From the NCBI GenBank assembly GCA_034359265.1, contig CP136890.1:70371501-70435500 (forward strand): DNA of 64,000 nt. The letters run 5' to 3'. The position numbers and the translations under genes are program-made. Under the pieces are notes generated by a model. That model saw only the letters and a list, made by a program, of their open reading frames with translations, was not told the DNA's origin and searched no databases. The stretch comes from Canna indica (lineage: Eukaryota; Streptophyta; Magnoliopsida; Zingiberales; Cannaceae). Position 1 is the first letter of the stretch. The number at the start of each line of letters is the position of its first letter. Below are positions 54,522 to 64,000 of the stretch, in pieces.

Positions 54522-56328
54522 ATGAGCGCGAACCGTGGGCTCTTGGCGAACATCGGCGGCGATAGATCGTCCGGCACCAGATCGCTCTCAATCTCCTCCC
54601 CCATGCTTGGTAGGCCTCCAGATCCAAGAATACCTGGCGTTAGAGCTTCTACTCAGAAGTCCTCATCGGAGACGCCTGGAGCTAAGGATTCATTTGGGAA
54701 TCCAGATCCGAAGATTTCAGCGAAAGCCGCCTCCTCAGTTATTGAAAACAATTTCCCAAGTTTGGCATCTACAACTAATAGAGATCATAATGTTGTCTCA
54801 AATAATGATATGACCAATGCTCATTTTGTACTAAATTCTACTATTAGAAATGCACAAAAAAAAATTTATTTCATGGGCTGCTCTATTTAGAGAAGCAAAT
54901 CTGTTCAACAGTATGGGTGACAGAAGTAAAATGAAAGGCAAAATTGAAAAAAATCAATCAGAAACTTCCGATGAAATCAACATAGAGGAAAGCCTCATTG
55001 ATGCTTCAAGATCACTATGGACTAATAGCTTATATGGGAAGTTCTACGGAAGAACGCCACTTCTGATTTTTGTTCAGAAAGTAATGTCGAAAGTATGGAA
55101 ACTTAAATGCAGCGTGCAAATTATTGATTTGGCATCCGGATATTTCTGTTTTAAATTTGCTAATAGAGATGACATGGATTCAGTATTATCGAGAGGGCCA
55201 TGGTTTTTAGGTGGCCAAATTCTGCTACTTACCCCTTGGAGAGAAAAATTTTAACTCATGTTCGAGCATATCGAAATAATCCCCGTATAGGTTCAGTTTT
55301 TTGGGATTCCCATAAAATATATAGAAAGAGAAATTCTCCTTCATATGGCTTCTTATTTGGGTCAACCAGTGAGAATAGATGAAGTTACATTGAGGAGGCA
55401 AAGAGCAAGGTTTGCTTGGGTTTGTATATTCTAGGATTTGTCAAAAGTAGTTCCTAATGGTTTCTGGGTAAATTGTGCTGGAAACAAATTTTGGCAGGCC
55501 GTGGCTTTCGAAAACATACCAAAATTATGTTTCAACTGTGGAAAAATTGGCCACACCTCTAAACAATGCATCAAAGTGACAGCCTTTAAAGAATCAGGAA
55601 ATAAGACTATTACCTCAGAAGGAAATAAAACCAGTGACTCAAATTTGGATAAAGCTCAGGCTGAGAATCAGAGAATTACTCCAAAGCAGGAAGGTCAAGA
55701 ATCAGGGACACATGGTCCATGGCAAATTATCAACAGGAGGAGAAAATTCATGGGCAAAAAGAAAACTGAAACAGAGGTTAAAATTTCAAATGAATTTGAG
55801 AAGCTGGGCCTTCAACAAGAAGATGGATTGGTGATATCTGACTTGGGAAAAGACACCAATTCTGTTGAGATTCCTCGTAGCTCTGAGCCTGATCCTACTC
55901 CAAGAACTCTCAATCCTTCTAAAAACAAAGGTAAAAAGATAATGGACACTGACTTCTCTAGTGACATGGAGATGTCTGAATTCAACTCTAATATTAAAGT
56001 TTCTGTAAATGTTCCTGTAAATAAAGAAAAAAATGTTGATGAGTTTCACAAAAAGATCACAGACACTTTCTCTATAGCTGTCAGTAAAATAATTACTGAA
56101 GAGGATCCTGAGAATAGAGAGATGTATAATATTTTGACTGGAATATCTCCAATTAAGGGCACCAGGATTAGGAAAGCAACAACTCAAAGCATTCATGTCA
56201 ATAGCTTTCCTCTAAATTTGAAACAAAATAGAGCAAAAAAGAAAAAATATTCGAATGATCCAATGACCATAGAGTCTGATGGAGATCCTAGGATTATAAA
56301 CAGTGAGTTGTTAATAGGACAAAGATGA
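54522..56328 (+). pseudogene. LINE D ORF1: DUF4283 and CCHC knuckle
   Basis: ATG at 54522 (MSANRGLLANIGGDR). A frameshift near 54860-54880 shifts into the DUF4283-like block (to 55251, KCSVQIIDLASGYFCFKF, RGPWFLGGQ), where a stop and another shift occur. The zinc knuckle LCFNCGKIGHTSKQC (55525-55569) and the basic C terminus (to 56326) are in one long frame. The protein binds RNA in the LINE ribonucleoprotein. Confidence 0.82.
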
Positions 56329-56335
56329 AATTGCT

Positions 56336-58868
56336 TAGTCTGATGGGGTGGTCTCAAAACTTCAGGATGAGACTACCTTACTTTACTCACCAAGAAACAC
56401 AAGTTAGACATGATACTTTTACTAGAAACTCACTTGGAAAAAGAAAATTCAGAGTGGTGCATCAAAAAGCTAGGGAATAACTGGTCAGGTACTTTTGTAC
56501 CTGAGAATGGAAGAGCTGAGGGCATTATTTTTGCTCGGAGAAATGATGATTTTGAAGTGAAAAATATCTACAGCTACAGTCAGGCTATGCATCTATCAGT
56601 ATGTAAGAAATGTTGCAAACCTTGGGTATTATCAGGAATTTATGCTAGTAATTACGTAAAGAGGAGAAAACTCTTATGAGACCTTCTTAGTAACCTTGAC
56701 TTAAGTAATTGCCCTTGGTTGATAGTCAGGGACTTTAACTGCATTGATAATCTGAAAGATAAACTTGGGGGTAATCTATTCACCTTTGGGAGTTCATTCA
56801 ACTCTTTTAGAAGCCTATGCGCAGAAGCTGGTCTTATTGATTTAAAATTTCAAGGGGCCAAATTTACATGGTCAAATAACAGGGCTGACTCAAAAAAGAT
56901 CCTTGCAAGATTGGACAGGGCATATGCTAATGAGAATTGGCTCTCTCTCTTTAGTAAAATTTTAGTTTTTCACCTAAGCAGATTGGCATCTGATCATAGA
57001 CCAATTATGATCAATACTAAACCTGAAAACTTTCCTGATATTCCAAGAAGAAGGTTCACTTTCGAACTTTACTGGTTAGAATATAAAGAAACTCAAGAAA
57101 TAGTTAGTAAGGCTTGGGAGTATCAATATGAAAACAGCAAAAGCATGAGTCAATTCAGTAGAACTTTGAAGAAGTTGAGTACTGATCTAGAGGAATGGAG
57201 TAAGCAAGGCATAGGCTCTTTAGAAAATAATTTGAATGAAACTCTACAAGAGATAGAAGTCCTAGAAATAATTGAAGGAAATAACCAATGCAATGAGCAA
57301 GATGAAATTAGGCTCAGATGTTTAGATAACAAAGCAATGGCTCTTAATAGACAAATTCATATTAAATGGTGGTCTAAAACTAGATGTAATTGGTTAGAGC
57401 AGAATGATAAATATACTAAGTTTTTCCATAACTTAGTAAAATTCAAAAGGAGAAAAAATTGTATCTTGGAAATTGAAGTGGATGGCATACCTATCAGTCA
57501 ACCCAAGGACATTGTAGATACTTTTGCTAATTGGTACAAGATGTTATGGGAAAAGGATGACATTCCTAATTCAAATTGGCATAATGTTAAAGATCTGAAC
57601 CGGAGAAAGATACCAAACAATAAGGAAGCTGAGCTCATCAAAAGCTTCTCAATGCAGGAAATTAAAGATGCAGTTAACAGCTTAAGCAGGAGCAAAGCTC
57701 CAGGTCCGAATGGTTTCATCTTGGAATTTTATATAAATTTTTGGGAAACTGTCAAGGAGCCACTGTTAAATGCTTTGAATGAATTCCATTGTAAGGCTAC
57801 AATTTCGGGTGACTGGGGTCAAACAAATCTGGTTTTCATTCCCAAAAAAGATAATTCTAGATTTATCACTGATTATAGGCCTATAGCTTTATGTAATGTA
57901 TCTTACAAGATACTATCAAAAGTCCTGGTTAACAGGATCAAACCATTTATAAGACTGCTCCTTTCAGAAGAGCAAGTGGCTTTTGTAGAGAAGAGAAAAC
58001 TACATGACAATGTTTTGCTAGTTTCAGAAATTGTGAACATTATCAGCAATTCAAAAAGGAAAAGACCTTTCTTCATTCTCAAATTGGATCTTGAAAAAGC
58101 TTTTGACAGGGTGTCATGGGAAGCTCTCGGTGACATCTTAGATAAAATGAATTTTCCAGGGGTCTTCAAGAATTGGCTTATGGCATGTTTAGAATCTACA
58201 ACATATAAATGCAATGTCAATGGTGTAAGCTCAGCAGGGTTTAAAAGCTTCAAAGGTGTTAGGCAAGGAGATCCTTTGTCTCCATACTTATTCATCATTC
58301 TTCAGGAATTGCTATCTTTGCTCATTAAGGATTCAGAAAGGAAAAGTTTGATTAAAGCTTTCAAGTATAAAGACATAAAAATATCTCACCTTTTCTTTGC
58401 AGATGATATTCTCATAACAATTAAGTGCTGCAAGAGCTCCTGTTATCAGATGCAAGCAATCTTGGATATTTACTGCAATGGTACAAATCAGAAGGTGAAT
58501 AAAAAGAAATCAGAGATTATATTCCCTGGTAGCTGCCAAGCTGGTACGAAAGCTGAAATCTGCAAAATCTTTGGCATTAAAGAAGGCACACTTCCCATGA
58601 AGTATCTTGGAGCATTCATAGATAAAAAAAACTATCAGCAACTCAGCAAAATTTACTGATTGATAAAGGAATGAGCAGAATTGAAAATTGGGCTAATAAA
58701 TCCATCTCTCAAGCTGGGAAAATAACACTGATAAATTCAGTGATGAACTCCATTCCCATCCATACATTGGCTACATCGAGTATTAATGAAAAAGTCCTAA
58801 ACAAATACACAAGTTTGTCAAGGAACTTTCTATGGAGTAACAACAGCAAAAGGAAAGGCATTCATTTA
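56336..58868 (+). pseudogene. LINE D ORF2: endonuclease and RT, one stop and one frameshift
   Basis: Endonuclease (LLLETHLEKENS, then DFNCIDNL, FTWSNNRADSKK, RLASDHRPIMI) interrupted by a single TGA at 56680, where related copies have TGG. From 56683 the frame is open for more than 640 codons. It carries the linker (KWWSKTRCNWLEQNDKYTKFFH), RT fingers (SRSKAPGPNGF), palm (LKLDLEKAFDRVSWEAL, GVRQGDPLSPYLFIILQELL) and the catalytic FADD at 58396-58407. A shift near 58635 moves on to IENWANKSISQAGKITLINS. Otherwise intact, so the youngest LINE here. Confidence 0.88.
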
Positions 58869-59110
58869 GGGGGCGTTTGGTTGCCCACAAGTGCAAACGC
58901 TGCAAAATCTATTTGCATGCAAAAGCAAATGCCCGCAAATAGATTTTGCAGCCTAGCGTTTGGTTGCCCGCAAGTAGAGCTGCAACTTTTATTTGCGGGC
59001 GTTTGGTTGACCGCAAATGGAGATTGCAACTACACTTGCGACTTGCAACTTGCAACTTTTTTTTGCGTGTGTTTGGTTGGCCGCAAATAGAAATTACAAC
59101 TTGCATTAAT
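58869..59110. repeat. Harbinger terminal region with repeated TIR motif and hairpin
   Basis: GCGTTTGGTTGxCCGCAA-like motif at about 58873, 58956, 58999 and a weaker one near 59065. A perfect 16-bp inverted repeat TGCAAAATCTATTTGC (58901-58916 with 58935-58950) forms a hairpin. These are possible binding sites for the Myb-like partner. Confidence 0.8.
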
Positions 59111-59395
59111 ATTTTAAAAAATAATAAATTAATATTAAAAATAAGACCTACAAAGGACTATATCTAAATATTAAAGTAACATTTTGAATAAAAAAATAAA
59201 AAACATAAATATAAAAGAAGTCTTTAACAATAAATTCTTGTTTATAAAAGTCTAACAATGAATTCATATCAAAGTCTTTAGCATAAATTCCAAAGTTCAT
59301 ATCAAAGTCCTTAACAACATAAATCCCAAAGTTCATATCAAAGTCTTACAAGTTCATATCAAAGTTTTTTTAAATATGATAAGTTAATATCAAAA

Positions 59396-60366
59396 TCACA
59401 TCTTTAACATGTCACGAATCCAGAAGTAACGGTGATGAGTAGATGCAACCATGAAAGCTCTTGCCTCTCTTGTTGATGAACCGGCAAGCATACGATAGGC
59501 ACGACAAAGCTGACTCTCATCAAATCTAGGTATTGACATAACAGCTTTATACAACCCATCTATGGAAATCTCTGGCTCATTGTATTCTTTAATCGCCACT
59601 GCAAGTTCCTTAATATTATTTGCTACCATCGTCATAATATCTTCTTCATTTTCCCTATGTCGCTTTGATGATTTCTTTTTGGTTTTTCCCGAACTTGAAG
59701 AAGCTCCCTGAGTTGAATGCGCTTGTGCATGAATTGAATCAATTGAAACATCATTAGTATGGACATTAACTTCAGAATTTGCAAATTCAACGTTATCTTC
59801 AGATTCTGGCGCTCCCAAACTATCATTATCATCTTTACTCCATCTTCCTATGGCTAGAGACCCTCCAAAGATGATAGACATTTGATCGTAAAAATCAATA
59901 GGCTTGTTGATTAATGCAGCATCTTTAGGATGATTCTGTTTCAGCAAAAATACACAAAATTTTATTAGTAGATAACTAAAACAATATAACATCCCATAAA
60001 TATAACATTACTTACCTTTATATAGCCGAGATACTCATCTCTACCCATGACTATCCTTTTTTCATTTTCATCCCAACTCATTCCACTCTTCTCTTTCAAC
60101 TTAACAATTTGTGACCATTTGTTCCTCCATCCTCGTAAATGATTGTAGACATAATTGTTTGTAACTTGAATGCCCATCTTCTCATTAAGGATCTTCACAA
60201 CTTCAGATATTTGTGAGTCTTTGCAACCTTTTTCAAATCGATCTCCTGATTGTACTTGCTCTACCAAACAATCCAACAATACTGCAGATTCTGTTGATTT
60301 CCACTTAAAATTGTATGTCTTTTTACCATGGGAACTACAAGCTTGATTGCTTTGACTATTTTCCAT
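59396..60366 (-). CDS. PIF/Harbinger Myb/SANT-like protein (ORF1)
   Basis: Two exons: 60366-60016 (117 codons from ATG) and 59935-59396, joined across an 80-bp intron with GTAAGT donor and CAG acceptor, in phase, giving 296 residues. The N-terminal half holds a trihelix/Myb-like DNA-binding domain (FKWKSTESAVLLDCLVEQ, NYVYNHLRGWRNKWSQIVKL, the Myb_DNA-bind_3 pattern). The C-terminal half has a Ser/Lys-rich nuclear-signal-like stretch (KTKKKSSKRHRE) and ends TSTHHRYFWIRDMLKM-like. In this superfamily the protein binds transposon ends and brings the transposase into the nucleus. No internal stop. Confidence 0.9.
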
Positions 60367-60643
60367 TGATTAATTTGATTGAATAATAAAAAAGAAACAA
60401 CACAATTATTAGTAAATAATCATTTTCCAATTATTCCAAATAAGTAGAAAAAGTAAACAAATGATTTCAAATGAACAAACAAGTAGATATCATTTCAAAT
60501 AGACAAAAAAAGTAGATATCATTTCAAATGATTCCAATTACATATTTAGTAGCTTCATTACAAACAAGTAGATATCATTTCAAATACATGGTAGTAATCA
60601 TTTTAAATGAACAAACCAAAGTAAATCTAACAACTAACTAAAC

Positions 60644-61973
60644 TTATAAAATATGATCATCCCACATTTGAGTTGCAATATTATCTCGTATCGCCATCCA
60701 CTCTCTAGATTCTTCACGTTGTACACGTTGGCTCGTACTTATAATGATATTACTTGCAATCCATTGTTCTTCATCGGGAATCAAATCATCGCCACCATTT
60801 GACATTATCCAATTATGCAAAATACAACAAGCGATGACAAGGTCCACTTGGGTTGGATATGGAAAGAAAGGCCTTGACGTAAGAATCTTGAAGCGATTTT
60901 TTAGTGAACCAAACGCACGCTCGATAGAAGTTCGAAGAGAAGAATGTCGAAGGTTGAACAATTTCTTGGCATTTGCAGGACTACGGGAGGACCATTCTTT
61001 AAGGTGATATTTTACACCACGATATGGTGCAATAAAGCCTGGTCGAGTGGCATATCCCGCATCCACCAAATAAAATTTTCCTATATTATAAGTAAAGATA
61101 TTAATTTTGGCTTAATATAAATAATTGAATGTATTATATAAAAACGTAATTATTTATCTTCAGGAACACGCAAACCATGTGGTCTTTCTAATGCATCTCG
61201 TAATATGAGAGCATCATGTGCAGATCCTTCCCACCCAGCAAGAACATATGTAAATTTCAAATCAAAGTCAACAACGGCAAGTACATTCTGAGTCGGGTAA
61301 GGCTTTCTCCCTCTAAAGGCCGCTACATGTTCTATTGGTACAGAAGCATGAACATGATTACCATCTAAAGCACCAATACAATCCTACATGTTAAACACAA
61401 AACACCAGTAACTATATATAGTTTCACTTAATTATAAAACTAAAAAAATAATTTGACTAATTTGTTCACCTTAAAGTATGGCATGAATCTACAACTCGAT
61501 GTGATCCGAGAATGGGTATTGAGTGAAGGGCGCCTAATGAGCTCCTGACGAAGTTCGCTAATAGCACGTAGTACTTCATTGAAATATCGACTAACTGTCT
61601 CTCCAGAACGCATAAAATTATGTCCCACCACCCTATTTCTTACATTATGTCCGACGATATGCAAAAACACTGCTACTTGTTCCTCTAATGTAACATTAAG
61701 AGTGTCATGCAATAAATTTCTTTCCCTTAAGCAATCACACAACTTGAAAAATGTAACTCTCTTCATTCGTATCATGCTAATGCTACTAGTATCGGAACCA
61801 TAGTATAACATCGATAGATATTCATGTCTTTGTAAGTTTCTATGAATACGTGGAGCATATAAATCCCTAGAAATCCTTCTTTTTTTATACCGTTGTAATA
61901 TCAAATATGCATATAGTCCTAGCAATCCTGCAAGCTTCACAATATCCAAGGGTAGAGATTTTTCATTTGTCAT
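60644..61973 (-). pseudogene. PIF/Harbinger DDE transposase, splice donor mutated
   Basis: Exons by homology and phase: 61973-61470 (168 codons from ATG), 61383-61158 and 61080-60644, giving about 388 residues, the family length. The DDE nuclease shows D in CIGALDGNHV, D in VVDFDLKF, AGWEGSAHD, then VDAGY and the E in SIERAFGSLKNRFKIL. Intron 1 has GT-AG ends. Intron 2 has AG at 61082-61081 but AT instead of GT at 61157-61156, in a context (ATAAATAATT) one base from a normal donor. All coding sequence is otherwise open. Enzyme excises and inserts the element at TTA sites; this copy would probably be mis-spliced. Confidence 0.88.
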
Positions 61974-62143
61974 CTAATAAACAAAATAAAATAAAATAAC
62001 ATACCGATTTAAGGATTATGAAAACTTGAGAGTTGAGACATAAGACAACTTGTTAAGAAAATAAAAATCAAATAATATGCAAAAAGAATCTCAAACCATA
62101 TTTATATAATCAACCCTACTATCACTACTAGAAACTTGGTCTT

Positions 62144-62412
62144 CAGCAACGGCCGCTCAAGCCGTTGCTATTTGCAACGACATTCTTACGGCCGCCCGAG
62201 TCGTTGCAGATATTTGTATCTGCAACGGCGTTCTAACGGACACGCGAGCCATTGCGGATTATTTTAATTATCCGCAACGGCTTTCTAACAGAAAGACGGG
62301 CCGTTGCTAATATTTTAATTATCAGCAACGGCTTTCTAACGGACAAGTGAGCCGTTGCTGATGATAACTTATTAGCAACGGCTTTCTAACGAGCGAGTGA
62401 GCCGTTGTTGAT
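62144..62412. repeat. CACTA subterminal repeats
   Basis: Five or so units of GCAACGGCxTTCTAACGG ... GAGCCGTTGC, each nearly palindromic at its ends, separated by TTTTAATTAT-like spacers. In CACTA elements such arrays bind the element-coded TNPA-type protein. Confidence 0.88.
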
Positions 62413-62660
62413 AAGTTTATATAGGGCACGCAGTCGCGCCCGACCCTTCTTCCTCCCGCTGCTGCTGTCGCCGTCTCCTGCTCCCGCCTGTTGCCGCCGC
62501 TGCCGACGCCTCTTCCTCCTCCCGCTGCTGCCGACTTTTTCAGGTATGCCTCGCCGGCCGGCCGTCTCTTCCCGTCGCGGCCGGCGGGAAATCCGATCGA
62601 AACCCTCTTTTAAGGGTTTCGGCCGGCGGCGGTCGGCCGATGGCCGCCGCCGGACCTTTT

Positions 62661-62725
62661 ACAGTGGCCGGACAGTGTCTCCGGCCACTGTATGCTGGCG
62701 CCGGAGTCCACCTGACTCCGGCGCC
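62661..62725. repeat. Two perfect 12-bp GC-rich hairpins
   Basis: ACAGTGGCCGGA (62661-62672) pairs with 62680-62691; GGCGCCGGAGTC (62697-62708) pairs with 62714-62725. Loops of 7 and 5 bases. Role unknown. Confidence 0.85.
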
Positions 62726-62837
62726 GGGAATTTGTAGTATAATAAATATTTTTTTAATTGTCTTTTAATTGTTAATTAATTATTTAGATTAATTGTTTAA
62801 TTTGTTAGATTAATTATTAGGGTTTAGATTAATTTCG

Positions 62838-63010
62838 GAATTGTCCACTTCGGACACGCGCCAGAATCGTCCACTTCGGACGCGCGCCGAAATCGTCCAC
62901 ATTGGACGCGCGCCGGAATCGTCCACTTCGGACGTGCGCCGGAATCGTCCACATCGAACGCGCGCCGGAATCGTCCACTTCGGACGCGCACCGGAATCGT
63001 CCAATGTGGA
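62838..63010. repeat. 26-bp minisatellite inside CACTA element
   Basis: About 6.6 units of GAATCGTCCACTTCGGACGC plus six bases. Unit length 26 means the repeated frames on both strands differ from unit to unit, so short peptides read here are artefacts. Confidence 0.93.
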
Positions 63011-63209
63011 CTCAAACTGTCTCGAAATATTTAGAAAATAATCATGCATCCGACGAGTTCATATGTTTCACGTACGCATCGATGAGTCGGATATGATTTA
63101 GCAAAACCTTAGATCCGTTCGGGGATTGTATGTTCGTGTAAAAGAAGTAGATGATCTTTTATACGACGTACAATTCTTGAATTGTCCCTGATTGGACAAT
63201 TTGGGAATA

Positions 63210-63403
63210 TAGTTATTTGTACTGCACTTACGTTTTTATTTTAACTGTTAACTAATTATTCTAAATTTTGGCAACATCTCTCTTGTTCTCCGATACGCGC
63301 CCAGATGATATGCGTATTCGAAGAACTGTAGGGAGATGCTGCCGAAATTTAGAATAATTAGTTATCAGTTAAAATAAAAACGTAAGTGCAGTACGAATAA
63401 CAT
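63210..63403. repeat. Long imperfect fold-back, arms about 75 bp
   Basis: ACTGCACTTACGTTTTTATTT... (from 63221) pairs with ...AAATAAAAACGTAAGTGCAGT (to 63392), with mismatches; the outer AGTTATTTGTAC/GTACGAATAAC also pair. It lies upstream of the transposase ATG. Confidence 0.85.
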
Positions 63404-63475
63404 AAATCCCGAATGGAATAGGACAATCTCACCTAAAGACATTAACCAAAGAAATTGTCATTGATTGATAGAATC

Positions 63476-64000
63476 ATGTCGGCTGATCGAAGTTGGATGT
63501 ACCGACGTCTTGATCGTGGAGCTTTAACGAATGAGTTTCGATTAGGCGTAACATACTTCCTAAATTTCGCCAATTCGAATCGGAATTTCGTTAGCATGGG
63601 TGATCAAATCCGATGTCTGTGCCGCATTTGTTCAAATGGACGATTTTTGGATCGGGAGACTGTCACTCTGCATCTATATACCAAAGGATTTGCACCAAGA
63701 TATTTTCTATGGACTTGTCACGGGGAGTCACGCGAAGTCGGGACGTCGAGCAATCCTGTCGTTCACACATATGGTGAATCTTCCTCTGCTGGTGCTTCTT
63801 TATCCAGTCAATGTAATCCCTATAGAACTATGATACTTGATAGTCTTGGGGGTCAATTCCACCTGAATGATAATGTTGATCGGCCAGTTCTTCAGACATC
63901 AGTCCCACCAGATACTACAGCGGTTGATATCACAGAAGTACAAACTGCGGTAGAGATTGAATTACCGAATAAAGAAGCTGCAGAATTTTACGAGATGTTG
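63476..64000 (+). CDS. CACTA TNP2-type transposase, N terminus, runs off right edge
   Basis: ATG at 63476 and 175 open codons to the window end. The first 90 residues match the transposase-associated domain found at the start of plant En/Spm transposases: DRSWMYRR, FRLGVTYFLNFA, IRCLCRICSNG with paired cysteines, VTLHLYTKGF, YFLWTCHGE. An acidic, Ser/Thr-rich linker follows. The catalytic DDE/TNP2 core would lie beyond 64000. Continuous reading with no stop suggests a recent, possibly autonomous element. The start is the first ATG before the conserved DRSWM motif. Confidence 0.87.
   Translation, partial: MSADRSWMYRRLDRGALTNEFRLGVTYFLNFANSNRNFVSMGDQIRCLCRICSNGRFLDRETVTLHLYTKGFAPRYFLWTCHGESREVGTSSNPVVHTYGESSSAGASLSSQCNPYRTMILDSLGGQFHLNDNVDRPVLQTSVPPDTTAVDITEVQTAVEIELPNKEAAEFYEML

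Larger units (their letters stand above)
54522..58868 (+). mobile_element. LINE D, nearly intact non-LTR retrotransposon, 3' end displaced
   Basis: Plus-strand LINE of the same group as LINE A, with ORF1 and most of ORF2 readable. It is cut at 58868 by insertion of the PIF/Harbinger element. The remaining zf-RVT and RNase H part and its target duplication must lie beyond that element, outside the window. Confidence 0.9.
58869..62122 (-). mobile_element. PIF/Harbinger transposon, right part beyond a CACTA insertion
   Basis: Left terminus GGGGGCGTTTGGTTGCCC begins after TTA (58866-58868), the target site of this superfamily. The element carries both hallmark genes on the minus strand: a DDE transposase (61973-60644) and a Myb/SANT-like protein (60366-59396). 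No matching right terminus occurs before the CACTA element at 62123, so the rest probably lies beyond the window. Inserted in LINE D. Confidence 0.9.
62123..64000 (+). mobile_element. CACTA (En/Spm-type) transposon, left part, runs off right edge
   Basis: Begins CACTACTAGAAACTTGG after TAT, followed by subterminal repeats (62144-62412), GC-rich hairpins, a minisatellite, a long fold-back and the start of a TNP2-type transposase gene at 63476. Inserted in the Harbinger element. The right end is outside the window. Confidence 0.9.

Noticed and set aside
62405..62737. 110-codon Arg/Pro-rich frame in the CACTA element
   Set aside because: Composition follows GC-rich repeats and hairpins; no domain and it precedes the true transposase start.
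62810..63096. Several frames with repeated peptide units
   Set aside because: They are translations of a 26-bp minisatellite in different frames.

Overview
This is a nuclear window from a flowering plant, and almost all of it is transposable elements nested in one another. The plant origin rests on endogenous pararetrovirus (EPRV) fragments of badnavirus/tungrovirus type, a plant Copia element, RNase H-bearing plant LINEs, PIF/Harbinger and CACTA transposons, plant-type MITEs, and one small host gene with a GC-rich coding region and a probable leader intron. I cannot name the species. No rRNA, tRNA gene, CRISPR array or prokaryotic feature is visible.

Layout. 1-4764: EPRV locus 1, a mosaic of viral pieces in both orientations. 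4770-6060: LINE fragment (B). 7502-27381: one Copia element of about 20 kb between 5-bp target duplications (TTTAC). Its two 456-bp LTRs have been pushed apart by a 1.2-kb solo LTR (7981-9223), EPRV locus 2 (about 9250-17551) and two 2.7-kb solo LTRs of a second family (19596-22339 and 23567-26295). 29003 to about 37565: LINE A on the minus strand, broken by a solo LTR and a Mutator-like fold-back MITE. 38021-47995: LINE C on the minus strand with a 19-bp target duplication, broken by a solo LTR, a tRNA-type SINE and a third copy of the 2.8-kb solo LTR. 48123-48901: solo LTR of another family. 49722-51564: hAT-like and CACTA-like MITEs. 53495-53887: the host gene. 54522-58868: LINE D on the plus strand, nearly intact. 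58869 onward: a PIF/Harbinger transposon with both of its genes, itself entered by a CACTA element at 62123 that runs off the right edge.

How the parts relate. The EPRV pieces allow a viral gene order to be read: promoter and leader with an initiator-Met tRNA primer site, an ORF2-type coiled-coil protein, a polyprotein (movement, coat, protease, RT, RNase H) with an acidic tail after RNase H, then a separate ORF4. ORF4 starts directly after a splice-acceptor-like CAG. No copy is complete. Most interesting are three inverted duplications of viral coding sequence in the EPRV loci, one of them 0.9 kb downstream of a viral TATA box and so possibly able to form hairpin RNA. Also notable are the conserved acceptor before ORF4, a Harbinger transposase whose only visible defect is a GT-to-AT splice donor, and a CACTA element whose transposase start is open to the window edge.
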